Assembly: GCA_034509495.1 (NCBI GenBank)
Contig: CM067525.1
Span: forward strand, 3,899,945-3,963,944
Source: Acestrorhynchus altus
Taxonomy: Eukaryota; Chordata; Actinopteri; Characiformes; Acestrorhynchidae
Direction of reading: 5' to 3'
Length of the DNA stretch: 64,000 nt
Positions 45,640-57,190 of the stretch are shown here, piece by piece. Under the pieces are notes generated by a model. It saw only the letters and a program-made list of their open reading frames with translations, ran no database searches and was not told the DNA's origin. The position numbers and the translations under genes are program-made. Each line of letters starts with the position of its first letter. Position 1 is the first letter of the stretch.

Positions 45640-45705
45640 AGGTGTGTCATGTCTGTAGGTTACTCTGATCCTAGAAAATAGCTCAGACCTTGAGTTCTAA
45701 GAGTT
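45640..45705 (-). repeat. Family F fragment
   Basis: gtgtcatgtctgtaggttac followed by tctgatcct is the reverse of the family F left end. Confidence 0.6.
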
Positions 45706-46424
45706 AAATCAATATAACCTGAAGCTATACAATATTTAGCAAACTGATTAATTGCTGATACTATTGTGATAACAACATTAAAATATTGTTATTGTTCTAA
45801 TCCCGATACATATTATATGCAGTTTTATAGTAATTTAGAGAATTAATACTCATATTTACTCCTGTTCCCACACAGGGTTAAACACACGGGGGTCTGAATA
45901 TGCTGAATCAAGTGTGCTCGAGCAGGGAAACCATAAACTGTGCAGTGCATATAGGCTCAATCTGTATCTCAGCACAGACACACACTGTCTGTTTGACTCC
46001 TTTTATCACCGACCGAATGTCCCCACGATGACAGAAGTGATCTGATTCTGAATTTTCATGCTGAAGGCATACTGCTCCCCAGACCTGCCTTTCTATGGGA
46101 AATAAAGGTGTAGGAATATGCTCAGCCCGTGATTCAGTTCACCTCAAAATGATATATCATTAAAATAAACTGGATAATATTTTTAATGTAAAAAAAATGA
46201 ATGTTGCCGACTGTCGAATTTCGGCACTGCACTCTTTCACAATCAAATGGCTAAAAACGATGTATTATGTAATACAACGATGTATTATGTACAATATTGT
46301 CCAATGGACCAATAGAAAAGGTCCATACTAGTGTTTTCACCTTCTTGTAATCATGTAACATTTCAGAGATACGAGTTTTTGTCAGTGAGGGACCATCATG
46401 CCTTTCTCGGCTTTGAGAGGAGCA
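45706..46424. other. Unassigned AT-rich stretch
   Basis: No feature recognised apart from a local duplication of gatgtattatgta at 46259 and 46279. Confidence 0.45.
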
Positions 46425-47195
46425 ATGATACATATATCATAACAAACTTGTCCAATATTGTCTCATTAATTTGTGATGATTTATCAGTAATTCAGCTCAG
46501 AAAACAGCTAAAATTCACTCGTTTCCAACTGAATTAAACCCCAGTTTAAAGGCCAAAGGAGCTTCCAGTGCATGTTTACTGCTCTGTCCACGTGCACATG
46601 CTCAACCTGCATACTGACTCTGACTGATCAGAGAGAAGGGCGGGGCTAATGACATCACTGACTGTTGTGGGAAGGAAGGGACTGGTTTGTCTCTTTCTTT
46701 GCTCACAAATTTTTCAAATTTCATAATAAAAGCCCTGAAAAACAATAATACTGATAAATGCATAACAACAATACCGAAGGATGTTCCTGAAGGAAACATG
46801 GTCAAATGTACCGTATTTTCCAGACTATAAGCCGCTACTTTTTTCCCCACGCTTTAAACCATGCAGCTTATAATGAACTTTTTCTTCTTATATTTGTTAT
46901 TTTATGTTATTTATGTATTGTGTATATGTATTTATGTTATATAGGTTTTTTTTTAAACTTTGTGGGTGCGACTTATATTCCGGTGCAGCTTATACTCCGG
47001 AAAATATGGTATACAAATATTCAAATTCTCTTTTTTGCATCTAAAATGAAGACAAATTTGAGTGGCCCAGGATCTCCTGAAACAACATCTGACACGTGTG
47101 ACTGTCTCCTATAAATACTTTATATAAATACATTTTTGGTGGATGAAAGTACGTCTAACTACAAAAACATCCCACAAAATGTACAGAGTTCTAAA
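46425..47195 (+). repeat. Family F dispersed repeat, copy 5, with nested insertion
   Basis: The left part (cagctaaaattcactcg, ggcggggc at 46631-46638, TGACATCA, cataataaaagccctg) and the right part (tctaaaatgaagacaaattt, gatctcctgaaac, tacaaaaacatcccaca) are separated by a complete inverted-repeat transposon at 46808-47014. It must therefore have been present before that insertion. Confidence 0.87.
46808..47014. mobile_element. MITE with ~27-bp terminal inverted repeats
   Basis: The left end, accgtattttccagactata, and the right end, whose reverse complement is accatattttccggagtata, match over about 27 bp with few mismatches. The total length is about 207 bp and the ends are flanked by TA. 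There is no coding capacity. A second pair (gccgctac.../...gtgcagc) continues the match inward. It resembles a widespread tccggactataag family that I recall, but the superfamily is unassigned. Confidence 0.88.
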
Positions 47196-47934
47196 GGATA
47201 AATAGAACAAGTAAAGGCCTTGTTCAAAGGGTCATGTGAACAGGTGTATCGCTGGTTCTTGGGCCTATAACATTTATACACACATGAAACTCCGTAAACT
47301 GCACTCAGATCATTTTGAGCATGTAAATGATCCTTGAAAAAGTGTGAATGACAGCTGGGACATTTCAGTCAGCTTGTGCATGAGATCTCTCGGTCTGATA
47401 ATCTAGTTGCCGTGTTGTGACAGAGACATGCTCAACAAACAGTAATTACTTTGAAATTACAGACAACTTGTGCAGAGACCATAGTGGCTATCTGCAGAAA
47501 GGTCTTAGTGTGTTGAGTGTGTGCCGATTTTATACTATTGAAAACCTTTAAATATCTCTGATTTGCATTTCTGCTAAGTTGGACCAAACTGTCTTTACCT
47601 ACAGGAGGTGCTGTAAGTGTGAAAGCAAATGTCCAGATCAGTTGTTCTGGACACTACTTGAATTTTATCCTGCCAGTTGTCTGGTACAAAATCCAGGTAA
47701 TGTCCGAGTAAGCCCATGTGTGCTAGAGCAGGTAGTGTTCTGGAGAATTCACAGTGGGTCAGTCCAGAGATGTTCTACAAGAAGATCAATCACTAGCTGA
47801 ACGTCAGTTTACAGATACGTCCTACTCTTTAACAAAAAGAGCCAATCAGCTTCAATTATTTTGGTCTGTCCCCATTCTCAGAGATTGAATCCTGGACTTG
47901 TATGATCAGAAATAACCAGCTGTATGCTGCATTT
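47196..47934. other. Unassigned stretch
   Basis: A 73-codon frame at 47579-47800 (Cys-rich start) has no known domain. Confidence 0.4.
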
Positions 47935-48170
47935 GATTTCTGGTCATGATGGTCATGTTGGTCAACAAGCTTGGTCATGCTGGTCATACTGATTAATCAG
48001 GTTGGTCATACTGGTCAAGTAGTTAAGACATGCCAATCATGCTGGTCAATCAGCTTGTCTAGCTTGGTCAATCCGGTCATGCTTGTAGACCAGTTAATCC
48101 ATCAAATTTAGAAAGAAAATACCTGCTATTCAAGAGATAAACTAGTCAACCAGCTTGACCAGTGACAGTG
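47935..48170 (+). repeat. Family K degenerate TGGTCA tandem repeat, copy 2
   Basis: About 20 tggtca/ggtcat words at irregular spacing, with agcttg and tgctggtca phrases, run through the block. Same family as 28160-28385 in the other orientation. Confidence 0.7.
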
Positions 48171-48659
48171 AAAGCTCCAGTAGTCAGGTCGTAAAGTACC
48201 CGATAGCACTGCAGAGCCAGGATTGACAGCACTGCTGGTAGCGTTGTTGGAGTCTAACTTGCTTAAAGTAGTAACTTTTTATCCAGTAACCATAATAATG
48301 CAGAACAGTCATACTGAAGCTGTCACTCAGTCGATATTCCACCGGTCCTGTTGGCAGCCTGACATTTACTATACAGGTATAAGTTTTCACTAAGTCACCA
48401 AAAAAATTTCTCCTGTCATCAGAAGTGTCTGGGGTGATCTTTCTCTATGCAATCTATGCCCTGCAAAAAAAACCTGAAGCATCTGGCCTGTTTAAATCAC
48501 GAACACACCGTACTTACAGGTCCTTTGCACTCGGTTTTAAATATTTATGCAAATGATACGAGTTTGAAGATGCTCCGAAGCACACGGGGAAAAGAAAAAG
48601 ACAAAACAAAGACAAGACGGGAAGACAGGAGATAGACGGGACTGACACATGACACACAT
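48171..48659. other. Unassigned stretch
   Basis: No feature recognised. Confidence 0.45.
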
Positions 48660-48755
48660 CAAAACAAACTAACAGTGCATGTTTACTGCTCTGTCCATGT
48701 GCACATGCAGACTCTGACTGATCAACGAGAGGGGGTGGAGCTAATGACATCACAT
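48660..48755 (+). repeat. Family F dispersed repeat, short copy
   Basis: cagtgcatgtttactgctct, gcagactctgactgatcaac and ggggtggagctaatgacatcac-type words only. Both sides truncated. Confidence 0.75.
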
Positions 48756-48759
48756 CACT

Positions 48760-48960
48760 TCGGTTTCCTCCCACTTTCTAAAAAGACACAGCAGGTGATG
48801 GTCTATGCTAAATCGTCCCCTAGGAGTGAAAGGAAGTTTGTGTATCCTGAGATGGGTTAGTGTCCTGTCCGGGGGGTATTCCTCCCTAAAGCCTATGATT
48901 TGGGACAGGCTCCAGACCTAATCCTGCAATCCTGGAAAAGGTGATCAGGAACAGGACTAA
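48760..48960 (+). repeat. Family H teleost interspersed repeat
   Basis: In order: cggtttcctcccactttcta, ctatgctaaatcgtccccta, gtgtcctgtccggggggtat and gggacaggctccagac. This is the longest copy of the family in the window. Confidence 0.7.
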
Positions 48961-49804
48961 AAATGAAGTTTTATTAAACATCCACCAAAGAGGACAAATT
49001 CCTGTGTTGGTCTTAACAGACTTTGGAGGAGCCTGTCATATTTAAGCCTCAGACATTAGTTTGGTTTGCCCTTGATTGTTGAAGTGAATGGTATCACCAC
49101 GACCAGATATCACCAAAGAGCTTCAGAAAGGCCTTCAGAAGATTGTAGATGCAGAACAATTAGAAATGAACTGCTCCTCCGTCTGCTAACATTTAAACAA
49201 CCGCCAACATGGCGAGGTCAGGTCGTCGTAGACGGCAAACCTCTTTTTTTTTGTTCTTACTATCCCGTAACAGTTTATCACCACAGTAGGAGGTCTCTCA
49301 GTGTCAAGTGTGTGCTGTGAAAAGAAGACCACCTCACCAAGCCAGCAGGTGGAATCTGTCTGGTCTAGATACAGTAGACTGGACTTGGCAGTGTGGAGAT
49401 TTCCAGTGGCCTGGCAAAACGTTCAGCTCGGTTTCACTCCAGAAATGAAGGAGGGAATATTTATTACCCAGCAGCACAAAGTTATCCAGACGCCTTCCAA
49501 TCCCTACCCACGGAGAAAACGGCTACAATATTTATGAATTATAAAAGAAAGGGGTGAAGAAAAAAAAAAATCCAGCGCTCCAAAATGAGATGATAAGTGG
49601 AGTGTGTTGCTTGGCTTTGCAGTATAGGAATAAAAATACCACTGGGCTATTTTGGTGAACGTTTTCGCGCTGTATTTGTTTATGCGTGGGTACATGGAGA
49701 GACAGGTTGGAGAAGATGTTCCTCTCTTGCCTCACTACCTCCCTCTCTTTCTCCTCCAAAACATGCCAGCCTGAGGCGAAGCTAGGATCCAGTTTATTTT
49801 TTTA

Positions 49805-49807
<3 letters not shown>
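48961..49807. other. Unassigned stretch
   Basis: No repeat or exon recognised. Confidence 0.45.

Positions 49808-49873
<66 letters not shown>
49808..49873. repeat. (CA)33 microsatellite
   Basis: Perfect CA run. Confidence 0.98.
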
Positions 49874-49879
<6 letters not shown>

Positions 49880-50177
49880 GTATTATTTAAACCCACAGGC
49901 CTAACTGTAAAAAGAAGCAATGCCTACAACTACTACAGCACACCTGCTCCCTCCAAAAATGGCTTTAATTAAAAGCCTTCTGGGTCCTTTTGAATTCTAT
50001 TTTATTAGCTTTCAATTTAACATAATTCCCACATATTACTAACAGGAACATCTTTATTAAAATGTCTTTCTCAGACGGGATTAGTTTTACATGGGGAGGT
50101 AAAGTGATTTAATTTCACTACAGAATGTCCATTAAATCTATAAAAAAAAATGTCTATAAAATCTCTTAGAACCTGAG
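49874..50177. other. Unique stretch, candidate conserved non-coding DNA
   Basis: 49955-50115 has ggctttaattaaaagcc and related AT words, and no repeat resemblance. Conservation untested. Confidence 0.3.
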
Positions 50178-50624
50178 ATCTGCACTTTGCAGATACGTGA
50201 CATTTTCTAGGCTTCATAACTCAGAACCAGAGTGACCTATAGACATGATGCACATATCACAACACACTACTGGACTTACCCTTTCCAAATCCCAGTTTAA
50301 GTGCCAGTGGAGCTTTCCAGTGCATGTTTACTGATCTGTCCACATGTACATGCTCAGCCTGCATACAGACTCTGACTGATCAGTGAGAGGGGGTGGGGCT
50401 AATGACATCACTGACCCAGGTATTGGGTTATAGATGAAAATGAGAAGGGCGTTTTTGTCATTTCTTTGCTCAAATTTTAGAATAAAAGTCCTGAGAAAGG
50501 ATAATATCACACATAAATGATAAAAAATACTAAAGGACATTCAGGTTGTTTTTTCCCCATTTTATTTGGAAACCTTTACAAACGATTAATCACATTTCTT
50601 ACATTTTCGCCTCAAAAACACAAC
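50178..50624 (+). repeat. Family F dispersed repeat, copy 6
   Basis: Contains the left end (ataactcagaaccagagtga), the central GC-box-like ggggtggggc with TGACATCA (about 50404), and ttagaataaaagtcctgag. The right part is cut where a family A element begins at about 50625. Confidence 0.85.
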
Positions 50625-50790
50625 TTCGGATGAGTTGGGGAACTGAGAAGGTGGGGTGGTGATGATCCTGCACCCTGACCTCGCTAATGCTCTTGTCACG
50701 GAATGCAATCAAATCCTCAGAGCGATGCTCCAAAATGTAGTAGGAAGCTTCCCTGTCCATGTCCCTGTGCATTTCAAGAGACAGCAGCAT
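50625..50790 (+). mobile_element. Family A Tc1-derived element with transposase C-terminal relic
   Basis: The plus strand reads DLANALVTECNQILRAMLQN, the clearest Tc1-like transposase C-terminal pattern in family A. It lies at about 50679-50738. It directly abuts a family F copy. Confidence 0.75.
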
Positions 50791-51465
50791 TATTCTCCTT
50801 TGTCTAAACGAAGGTCACGTCGTTTCTATTGGAAGGTCACAGCCGTCACTTGCATCTAATGAAGAGACCACCTAATGGAAATCCAATGGATATTCACTTA
50901 AACCTCCCACTACCTTTTGTGTGTGTGCTCAAATTCTCAGGTATCCTAATGCAAAACCAATAGCATCCATTCACTTCACCCTATCAATGCTGACATGAGC
51001 TACGGCGTGTATGCTGGTGATCAAATCACCATGAGCTCATCCTTTCTGATCTTTGGCTGAATGCTTGACAGATTGAAGTTGACCTGCAGAATGACATTTC
51101 AAAAGCTTTCGAGGGATGTCTGAATGTTTACTGTGTGTTGATGCTCTAAATGAGATCACGGAAACACTGGTGAATGCCGTTGAATGTCCCTCTAGGGATG
51201 ACCACACACTGCCTGCCTGCCTCGGACTAGGGTGCCTGCACCGTCCGTGGTGCTGAACACCAAGTCCCATGCTTCAGCACCTTTGTTTTGGACAGGGCCG
51301 GGTTGGGGGTGGGGGGGCAACAAAGCAGACACAACTGGCAGTCGCTAGTGGTACCACCTGAGGACTCCCACTTATTGTGAAAGTCCAGTTTGAAAGCAGT
51401 GAGTGAGTGTTCATGCTCTCCGTGGCTGCTACACTGATGTCCTGTGCTTTCTCCCTCCTATTGTT
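50791..51465. other. Unassigned stretch
   Basis: No feature recognised apart from a poly-G/GT run at 51303-51318. Confidence 0.45.
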
Positions 51466-51474
51466 CTCTCTCTC

Positions 51475-51523
<49 letters not shown>
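51466..51523. repeat. (CT)n microsatellite
   Basis: About 28 CT dimers. Confidence 0.97.
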
Positions 51524-51529
<6 letters not shown>

Positions 51530-52130
51530 CACTTCACTGCTCCAGCCTGACCCACAGTGAACTGCCAGATTAGCCTACTGCCAGATGGATAAGTCTGCCA
51601 CTTGCCTCTTACCCTTTCCTGCCTGTTAAAGGGCTGGCTGCTGTAAATAAAGCCCCCTATTGGGTTGTTTGTGTTAAACTGTGGTTCTAGTCCAGCTGCC
51701 AGTCTGGGTGGTCTATCAGCCCACAGGGTACCCAGGTTCTTGGTCATGGGGACAACAGCCTAAGCAAATCAACAAATGCATGGCCACAACCTACGCTACC
51801 AGACCTGCAGTGCACTGAGCCCCCATTACTACCCCTCACATAGCTGATGGGACCATGTGAAAGGGGACCCATGGTGAAGACCTAGCCACCAGAAGCTCGC
51901 CAAGGAGCCCCTGTCCCAGTCCCAGGCCTTGCTAACCCTATTCAGGGCAAGGGAAAGAGAGAGTCATGTTATTTCTGCTCCTGGAGGTGGGAATGGACCA
52001 CACTTCATCTGGCCTGTCACTTAGAACCCTGGAAGACCCTACCAGGGGCTATTGCCCCCAAAAACATAGCTCCTACGGTCACTCAGGCATACAAACCCCT
52101 CCACCACAATAAGAACTCTCCACAGTTTAT
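51530..52130. repeat. Retroelement-derived repeat block
   Basis: aataaagccccctattgggt, ttcttggtcatggggacaac and caagggaaagagagagtcat, followed by accctaccaggggctattgc and aacccctccaccacaataag, resemble parts of recurrent fish retroelements. The last two are in the order I recall from one repeat. I cannot name the class or define boundaries. Confidence 0.45.
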
Positions 52131-52189
52131 CTATAGGAATAGAATCTGAACTCATTGCTGGCCCCTTCTCCAGTACTTCATCTTAAACC

Positions 52190-52600
52190 ATTCTAAAGGC
52201 TTTTGGAAGCTTGATGCTTTGGGTTATTGTCTTGCTGGAAGACATGACCTCTGTCAGAGACCCAGCTTTGCAGCACTGGGCCCTGAGTTGCACTCTAAAG
52301 TTCTTTGGTAGTGTTCAGATTTCATAATGCCAAGCGCAAAACCAAGGCATTCAGTGCCAGAAGCAGCAAAACAACCCCAAAACATCTTTGAATTCTCACC
52401 ATGTTTGACTCTAGAGGCTGTGTGCTTTTCTTTGAAGGCCTCATTTCATTTTCTGTAAACAGTATCATGAAGTACTTTACCAAAAAGCTCTGTTTTGGTC
52501 CCGTCTGTCCACAGGACAGCCCTTCTCACAAGGGTTGTGGCTTCCTCAGCCTCCAGTGAGCTTAAATTACAGTAATACAGTCCCGATTAAAAGTACTGCG
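52190..52600 (-). pseudogene. Tc1-like transposase relic
   Basis: On the minus strand the reading around 52380-52420 corresponds to VKHGEN-x-x-x-F-W-G-C-F-A-A-S-G-T-like sequence of a Tc1-like transposase. The plus strand shows gggttattgtcttgctggaa, tcagagacccagcttt and ccagaagcagcaaaacaacc, a familiar order in fish. Broken by stops. Confidence 0.7.
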
Positions 52601-52855
52601 TAATGATTCTAAACCATTCTCTGATAATCAACCACATGATGCAGATGCGAAAAGATTAGGTTGAAAAGTGCAGAAGTATTACTTTAAGTGGTGAAAACAG
52701 AGACGAAGCTGACTGTCACCCTGATATTCCTTCTCATCCATAATATTATCCAGGCAATGCTGAAGAAGTCCACTCGGGTCAGCTCGGGGAAACACTCAAA
52801 TGTTGTAGAAGGCAGAATATGGATTTACTCTCACTTTGAATATCCAGTTGCTGTA
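52601..52855. other. Unassigned stretch
   Basis: No feature recognised. Confidence 0.4.
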
Positions 52856-53073
52856 AGTCGATGTTAGTTTTAAAGGGCAACAGCAGTGAAGTTACTGAAA
52901 AATGTATCAGGAACATTCTTCTAGCTGGTTGTGTTTTCTGATAGAGTTCGACTTCACACAACAATAATGTCAACGAGTCTTAAAAACAGAGGCCTTAGTC
53001 ACATGACATGAGGGATGACAAGGGGCTGTGGATGAGGGCTGTAGCTGACCACTAACACTGTGGGAGATAGATA
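52856..53073. repeat. Family J repeat, copy 2 (left part)
   Basis: aaagggcaacagcagtgaag and following phrases align with 27365-27420. The gaggctgtagctgacc segment ends at the border of the 15-bp array. Its right-hand phrases reappear at 54010-54180, so the array appears to sit inside this repeat. Confidence 0.5.
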
Positions 53074-53997
53074 ATAACTGCTTAACCAGAAACGGTATAA
53101 CCAGAAGCTATATAACCAGAAACTGTATAACCAGAAAGTATAAAACCAGAAACTGTAAAACCAGAAACTGTAAAACCAGAAACTGTAAAACCAGAAACTG
53201 TATAACCAGAAACTATAAAACTAGAAACTGTAAAACCAGAAACTGTAAAAGCAGAAGCTATATAACCAGAAACTGTATAACCAGAAACTGTAAAACCAGA
53301 AACTGTAAAACCAGAAACTGTAAAACCAGAAACTATAAAACTAGAAACTGTAAAACCAGAAACTGTAAAAGCAGAAACTATATAACCAGAAACTGTATAA
53401 CCAGAAACTATATAACCAGTAACTGTAAAACCAGTAACTGTAAAACCAGTAACTGTAAAACCAGAAACTGTATGACCAGAAACTATATGACCAGAAACTA
53501 TATAACCAGAAACTGTAAAACCAGAAACTGTATGACCAGAAACTATATGACCAGAAACTATATAACCAGTAACTGTAAAACCAGAAACTATATAACCAGT
53601 AACCGCATAACCAGTAACTGTATAACCAGTAACTTTAAAACCAGAAACTGTATGACCAGAAACTATATGACCAGAAACTATATGACCAGAAACTGTATAA
53701 CCAGTAACTGTAAAACCAGTAACTGTAAAACCAGAAACTGTATGACCAGAAACTATATGACCAGAAACTGTATAACCAGTAACTGCATAACCAGTAACTG
53801 TATAACCAGAAACTATATAACCAGAAACTATATAACCAGTAACTGCATAACCAGTAACTGTATAACCAGTAACTGTATAACCAGAAACTATATAACCAGA
53901 AACTATATAACCAGTAACTGTATAACCAGAAACTGTAAAACCAGTAACTATATAATCAGAAACTGTATAACCATTAACCGTATAACCAGAATCCGAG
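53074..53997 (-). repeat. 15-bp minisatellite, ~60 copies, open on both strands
   Basis: Units are ccagaaactgtataa and close variants (agaaac/agtaac, tgtaaaa/tatataa/tgtatga). The step is strictly 15 bp, so no frameshift occurs. The minus frame stays open for 340 codons (53082-54104) and would repeat the pentapeptide SGYTV/TGYIV. The plus frame 53472-54023 would repeat TRNYM/TSNCI. Larger blocks are also duplicated: a 120-bp segment at about 53211 recurs at 53331, and a 60-bp one at 53461 recurs at 53521. No splice or promoter evidence supports translation. Confidence 0.95.
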
Positions 53998-54180
53998 TTT
54001 GCATGCCAACACTGGACTCGTGATTCTGGATGATGGCCATAGCTGGCTGCTAAAATCATGGTAGTGACATTGCAGAAGGCTGGCAGACAGCATGCTAATG
54101 CCATGCTAGAGATTCTAGATTAGGACAATAGCTGCGAGCTACAGCATTGGTAGAGATGTTGGAGGATAATGCTTGGGGTC
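53998..54180. repeat. Family J repeat, copy 2 (right part)
   Basis: gatggccatagctggctgct, gacattgcagaaggctgg, gctaatgccatgctagagat and gttggaggataatgctt are diverged mutual repeats of about 50-60 bp. They resemble 27530-27665 and 61340-61480. Confidence 0.45.
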
Positions 54181-54794
54181 CAGAGGCTGATTTGGTCAGT
54201 CTACATGCTGTGATTGCAGCAGGCGTGTATAAATACCACCTAAAAGGCAATTATATGTATCTGGATTTCAGACAGTGAATTAAAAGCCCCAGAGAGTGAC
54301 GAGTGAAATCAAAGCAGGCTTTTGCAGTGTCTGGAAGTGACCTTAAGGCAACCTCGCCTCCTGCCGAGGGACACACACGGAGACGTTTTCTACCTGCCTC
54401 TTATCAAAACCTTCAACTTTCTCATGGCCTCCCTGGATTCTAACCGTCTCTTATATATGCATATATCCCTTCCCTCATTCCCTCCATGTTAATCCATTTC
54501 TTCTCCTCTCTCTCTCGTTCTTCCATAGGAGCGATGTATGAAACTACCTTTACAGTAGTGTTAAGATGATACAAGGCTATTTCAAAGGTGACCCATTTTA
54601 CAGAACGCCAGCCCTGCACACTCTGTAGACTCAAACTCTGACCAGGAGTGCAGTGAAATTTGAAGAATAGACATTCCTTACAATATTTGTTGGATGTTGG
54701 TCTGCAGTAGATCTGAAGATGATGACCGTGGTGGTCTGATTGGACACTGGGTCTTAGCACAAGACGGCGTAAAGTGCTTCCTCCACTGCCCTAT
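54181..54794. other. Unassigned stretch
   Basis: The 106-codon minus frame at 54440-54760 has no domain. Nothing else is recognised. Confidence 0.4.
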
Positions 54795-54835
54795 GAACTG
54801 CTCTCAGAGGCTAGTTTTGGGTAGTGTACCTCCTG
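54795..54835 (-). mobile_element. Family B terminal fragment
   Basis: ctctcagaggctagttttgg followed by gtagtgtacct is the reverse of the family B end. Confidence 0.6.
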
Positions 54836-55724
54836 AAAGACTTGTGGACATGCCTCTATGACACACTCGAAGACATTTCGTCCAGGTGACAGACTTTGAA
54901 AGGAGATGAGTCATTGGACTGAGAGAAGCAGGGTGGTCATTTCAGTGACCAGTCCAACATCTAGGTCATTCTCACCAAGCCACAGCTCCTTCTTGGTGCA
55001 CAAACACCAATTCTGGCATGTGATGCGTACAAGTGAGAGATCATTTCCAAATCTAAGACACCTTCCCAATCTTTCTGACTCTACGGGGAACATAAGAGGG
55101 CTAAAATCCAGAATCTCCACTGAAATTTATGTAACATTCAGTCCTGCATGGTTCAGCGCCGACCCGTATCTAACACACCTGGGCCAGCCAATCAAAATCT
55201 GTCAAAAGTTTTACCATCTGTGGCAAATTATGGCTACAGTTAAATTCTGGAAGAAGCAAAGCATTGAATAGTAGACTTTTCAGAACAGCACGCTGCAAAC
55301 CTCTCACTGCTCTGCTGGTCTTTCTCTGCCTTTTGTATAAGAAAAATCATCCACTGAGCAAAGACACGTCCAAAAGACGTCAATATAATGTCTTCAAAAT
55401 GTCCAAAAGGTGTCCACAGAAAATCCCCATTCATAATATTACACCAATTACTGCTCATCCACTACTGTCAAACAGAGGTCCTAGTCAGATGTCCAGACAC
55501 CCATCTTACCCAGACGTCTAGAGATGTCCAGCTGAGGTCAGAGTCAGAAGGTCAGATACTGAGTCAGGCAAAAAGAAGTCTATACTGTCCTTTCTGATGT
55601 TGCATATTTTCATCCATTTCTGAGTGGGGTGTTACTAGGCCTGGGACAAAGCAGGACCCCCACCCCCAAGATAAAACCCTGGATCAACATAAAACACTGT
55701 CTATTCATCTTCTGGTGGATCAAA
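54836..55724. other. Unassigned stretch
   Basis: No feature recognised. gtccagacac/gtccaaaag-type words recur loosely at 55370-55560. Confidence 0.4.
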
Positions 55725-56040
55725 ACATTGTCTAGACATACCGCTGTTCCTGACACAGATGTGCAAAATCACACAGCTTGTTAAGTACCTGTAGAGAAAT
55801 ACTGCCAAAAGAATAGGACTCTGCGGAGCAGGCATGGTCTAGAGGGGTATACAGCCACCAGCACTGAGCTGTGGAGCACTGGGACTGTGTTCTACGGAAA
55901 GATGCTGCTCAATCCAGAATTCGGAAGAATTGGAGTGTTGGTGATCATCCATTCAACATCCAGTCCTCCCTAACACTCATCCTGAATGCAATCAAATCCT
56001 CACTGCAATGTCCATGCACCAAACTGGAAGTAGAAGCTCT
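55725..56040 (+). mobile_element. Family A Tc1-derived element
   Basis: tgacacagatgtgcaaaatc, aagaataggactctgcggag, gaggggtatacagccaccag and ctgaatgcaatcaaatcctc are in family order. The catalytic region is absent. A 203-codon frame (55871-56482) starts inside it in a different frame from the transposase and is not credible as a gene. Confidence 0.72.
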
Positions 56041-56854
56041 TTTTAGGAAACTGGAAGCTCTTTTTAATAGAGTTGACTTCAGAAGACTCGAAGAGGAGTC
56101 CATGAACATTTTAACTGGTTTTGTAACCACTGTGAATCTAGTAGTGGTGCTCTTATGCTTCTCCGCTCTTCTCCCATCACCATCAGATCTGAGAGCTCCT
56201 CCCACGATCCTGCATCCTCCTCGTCACCAGAGACTATCCCGTTTTCCCTTCCCCTTGCTCTTACGAGGTTCTTTACTGCTGCTAAAGTACTGGAGTGAAC
56301 TCATCAGATCATTATGCATTCTTCTGGAAGATCTGGAAGAACGCAAAACACTCAAGGTGCTCAAGGCCTTTCCGGATCAGCCAGGATTAAAGGCGCCATA
56401 CAGGCACTCACTAACACACATGTTCAAACCAACACAGCCTCCCCCTCCCAGAAATATGAGATTAAAGGGAGAAAATGAATGAAATTCAGAGCATGGCTAC
56501 GGCTTCTTTCTTCTCCTCCTTTTTACTGTCGCTCTGCATACAGTTCCACATGCCGTACTGCCGTCAGGCTCAGTGCAGAGCTGATTGCACATGTACTGCA
56601 TGCATGATGAGGGTATTAGCACTCACTACTGATTCATTCGAACTATACCAATAACCCCTCTCTCTATGAATCTATCTCTCACATGATTAAAGAGAAAGGT
56701 TGTAGTCAGCAGATCACGGCTCCTCGGGTTACCATTAGGACCCAGCCTGTTAGCCCTGCACCCCCTAAAGCCAGCCCACTTATGTACAACAGTCTTTATC
56801 ATTCTGAATAGCACATTATCTGTGGCACCCTTCAGCCTATGATTAGTACCACTC

Positions 56855-56856
<2 letters not shown>
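56041..56856. other. Unassigned stretch
   Basis: Includes the rest of the 203-codon frame (Leu/Pro-rich, no domain). Confidence 0.4.
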
Positions 56857-56913
<57 letters not shown>

Positions 56914-56980
56914 CCTATACAAAGAGCAAAATAGAGAGTGAGAGAGAGTGAGAGAGAGAGATTCCTATACTAAGAGCAAG

Positions 56981-57018
<38 letters not shown>

Positions 57019-57064
57019 TCCTATACTAAGAGCAAAATAGAGTCAGAGAGCGAGAGAGAGAGAG

Positions 57065-57125
<61 letters not shown>

Positions 57126-57144
57126 CCTATACTAAGAGCGAGAG

Positions 57145-57190
<46 letters not shown>
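56857..57190. repeat. GA-rich composite array with an interspersed 18-bp word
   Basis: GA runs are separated by attcctatac(t/a)aagagc at about 56911, 56961, 57018 and 57122. This gives four irregular units of about 50-105 bp. A (GT)n tract at 57069-57096 sits inside one unit. Frames across it are artefacts. Confidence 0.93.

Noticed and set aside
47579..47800. Cys-rich 73-codon frame as a small gene
   Set aside because: No signal peptide, domain, splice sites or repeats to support it; it lacks a convincing start context.
51530..51760. LTR of a Gypsy-type retrotransposon
   Set aside because: An aataaagcc-type polyadenylation-like word and a following tgtggttct segment hint at it, but I could not find paired LTRs, a primer-binding site or polyprotein remnants. 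Reported only as a retroelement-derived repeat.
55871..56482. 203-codon plus-strand frame
   Set aside because: It starts inside a family A transposon in a non-transposase frame, has Leu/Pro-rich low-information sequence and no recognisable domain.
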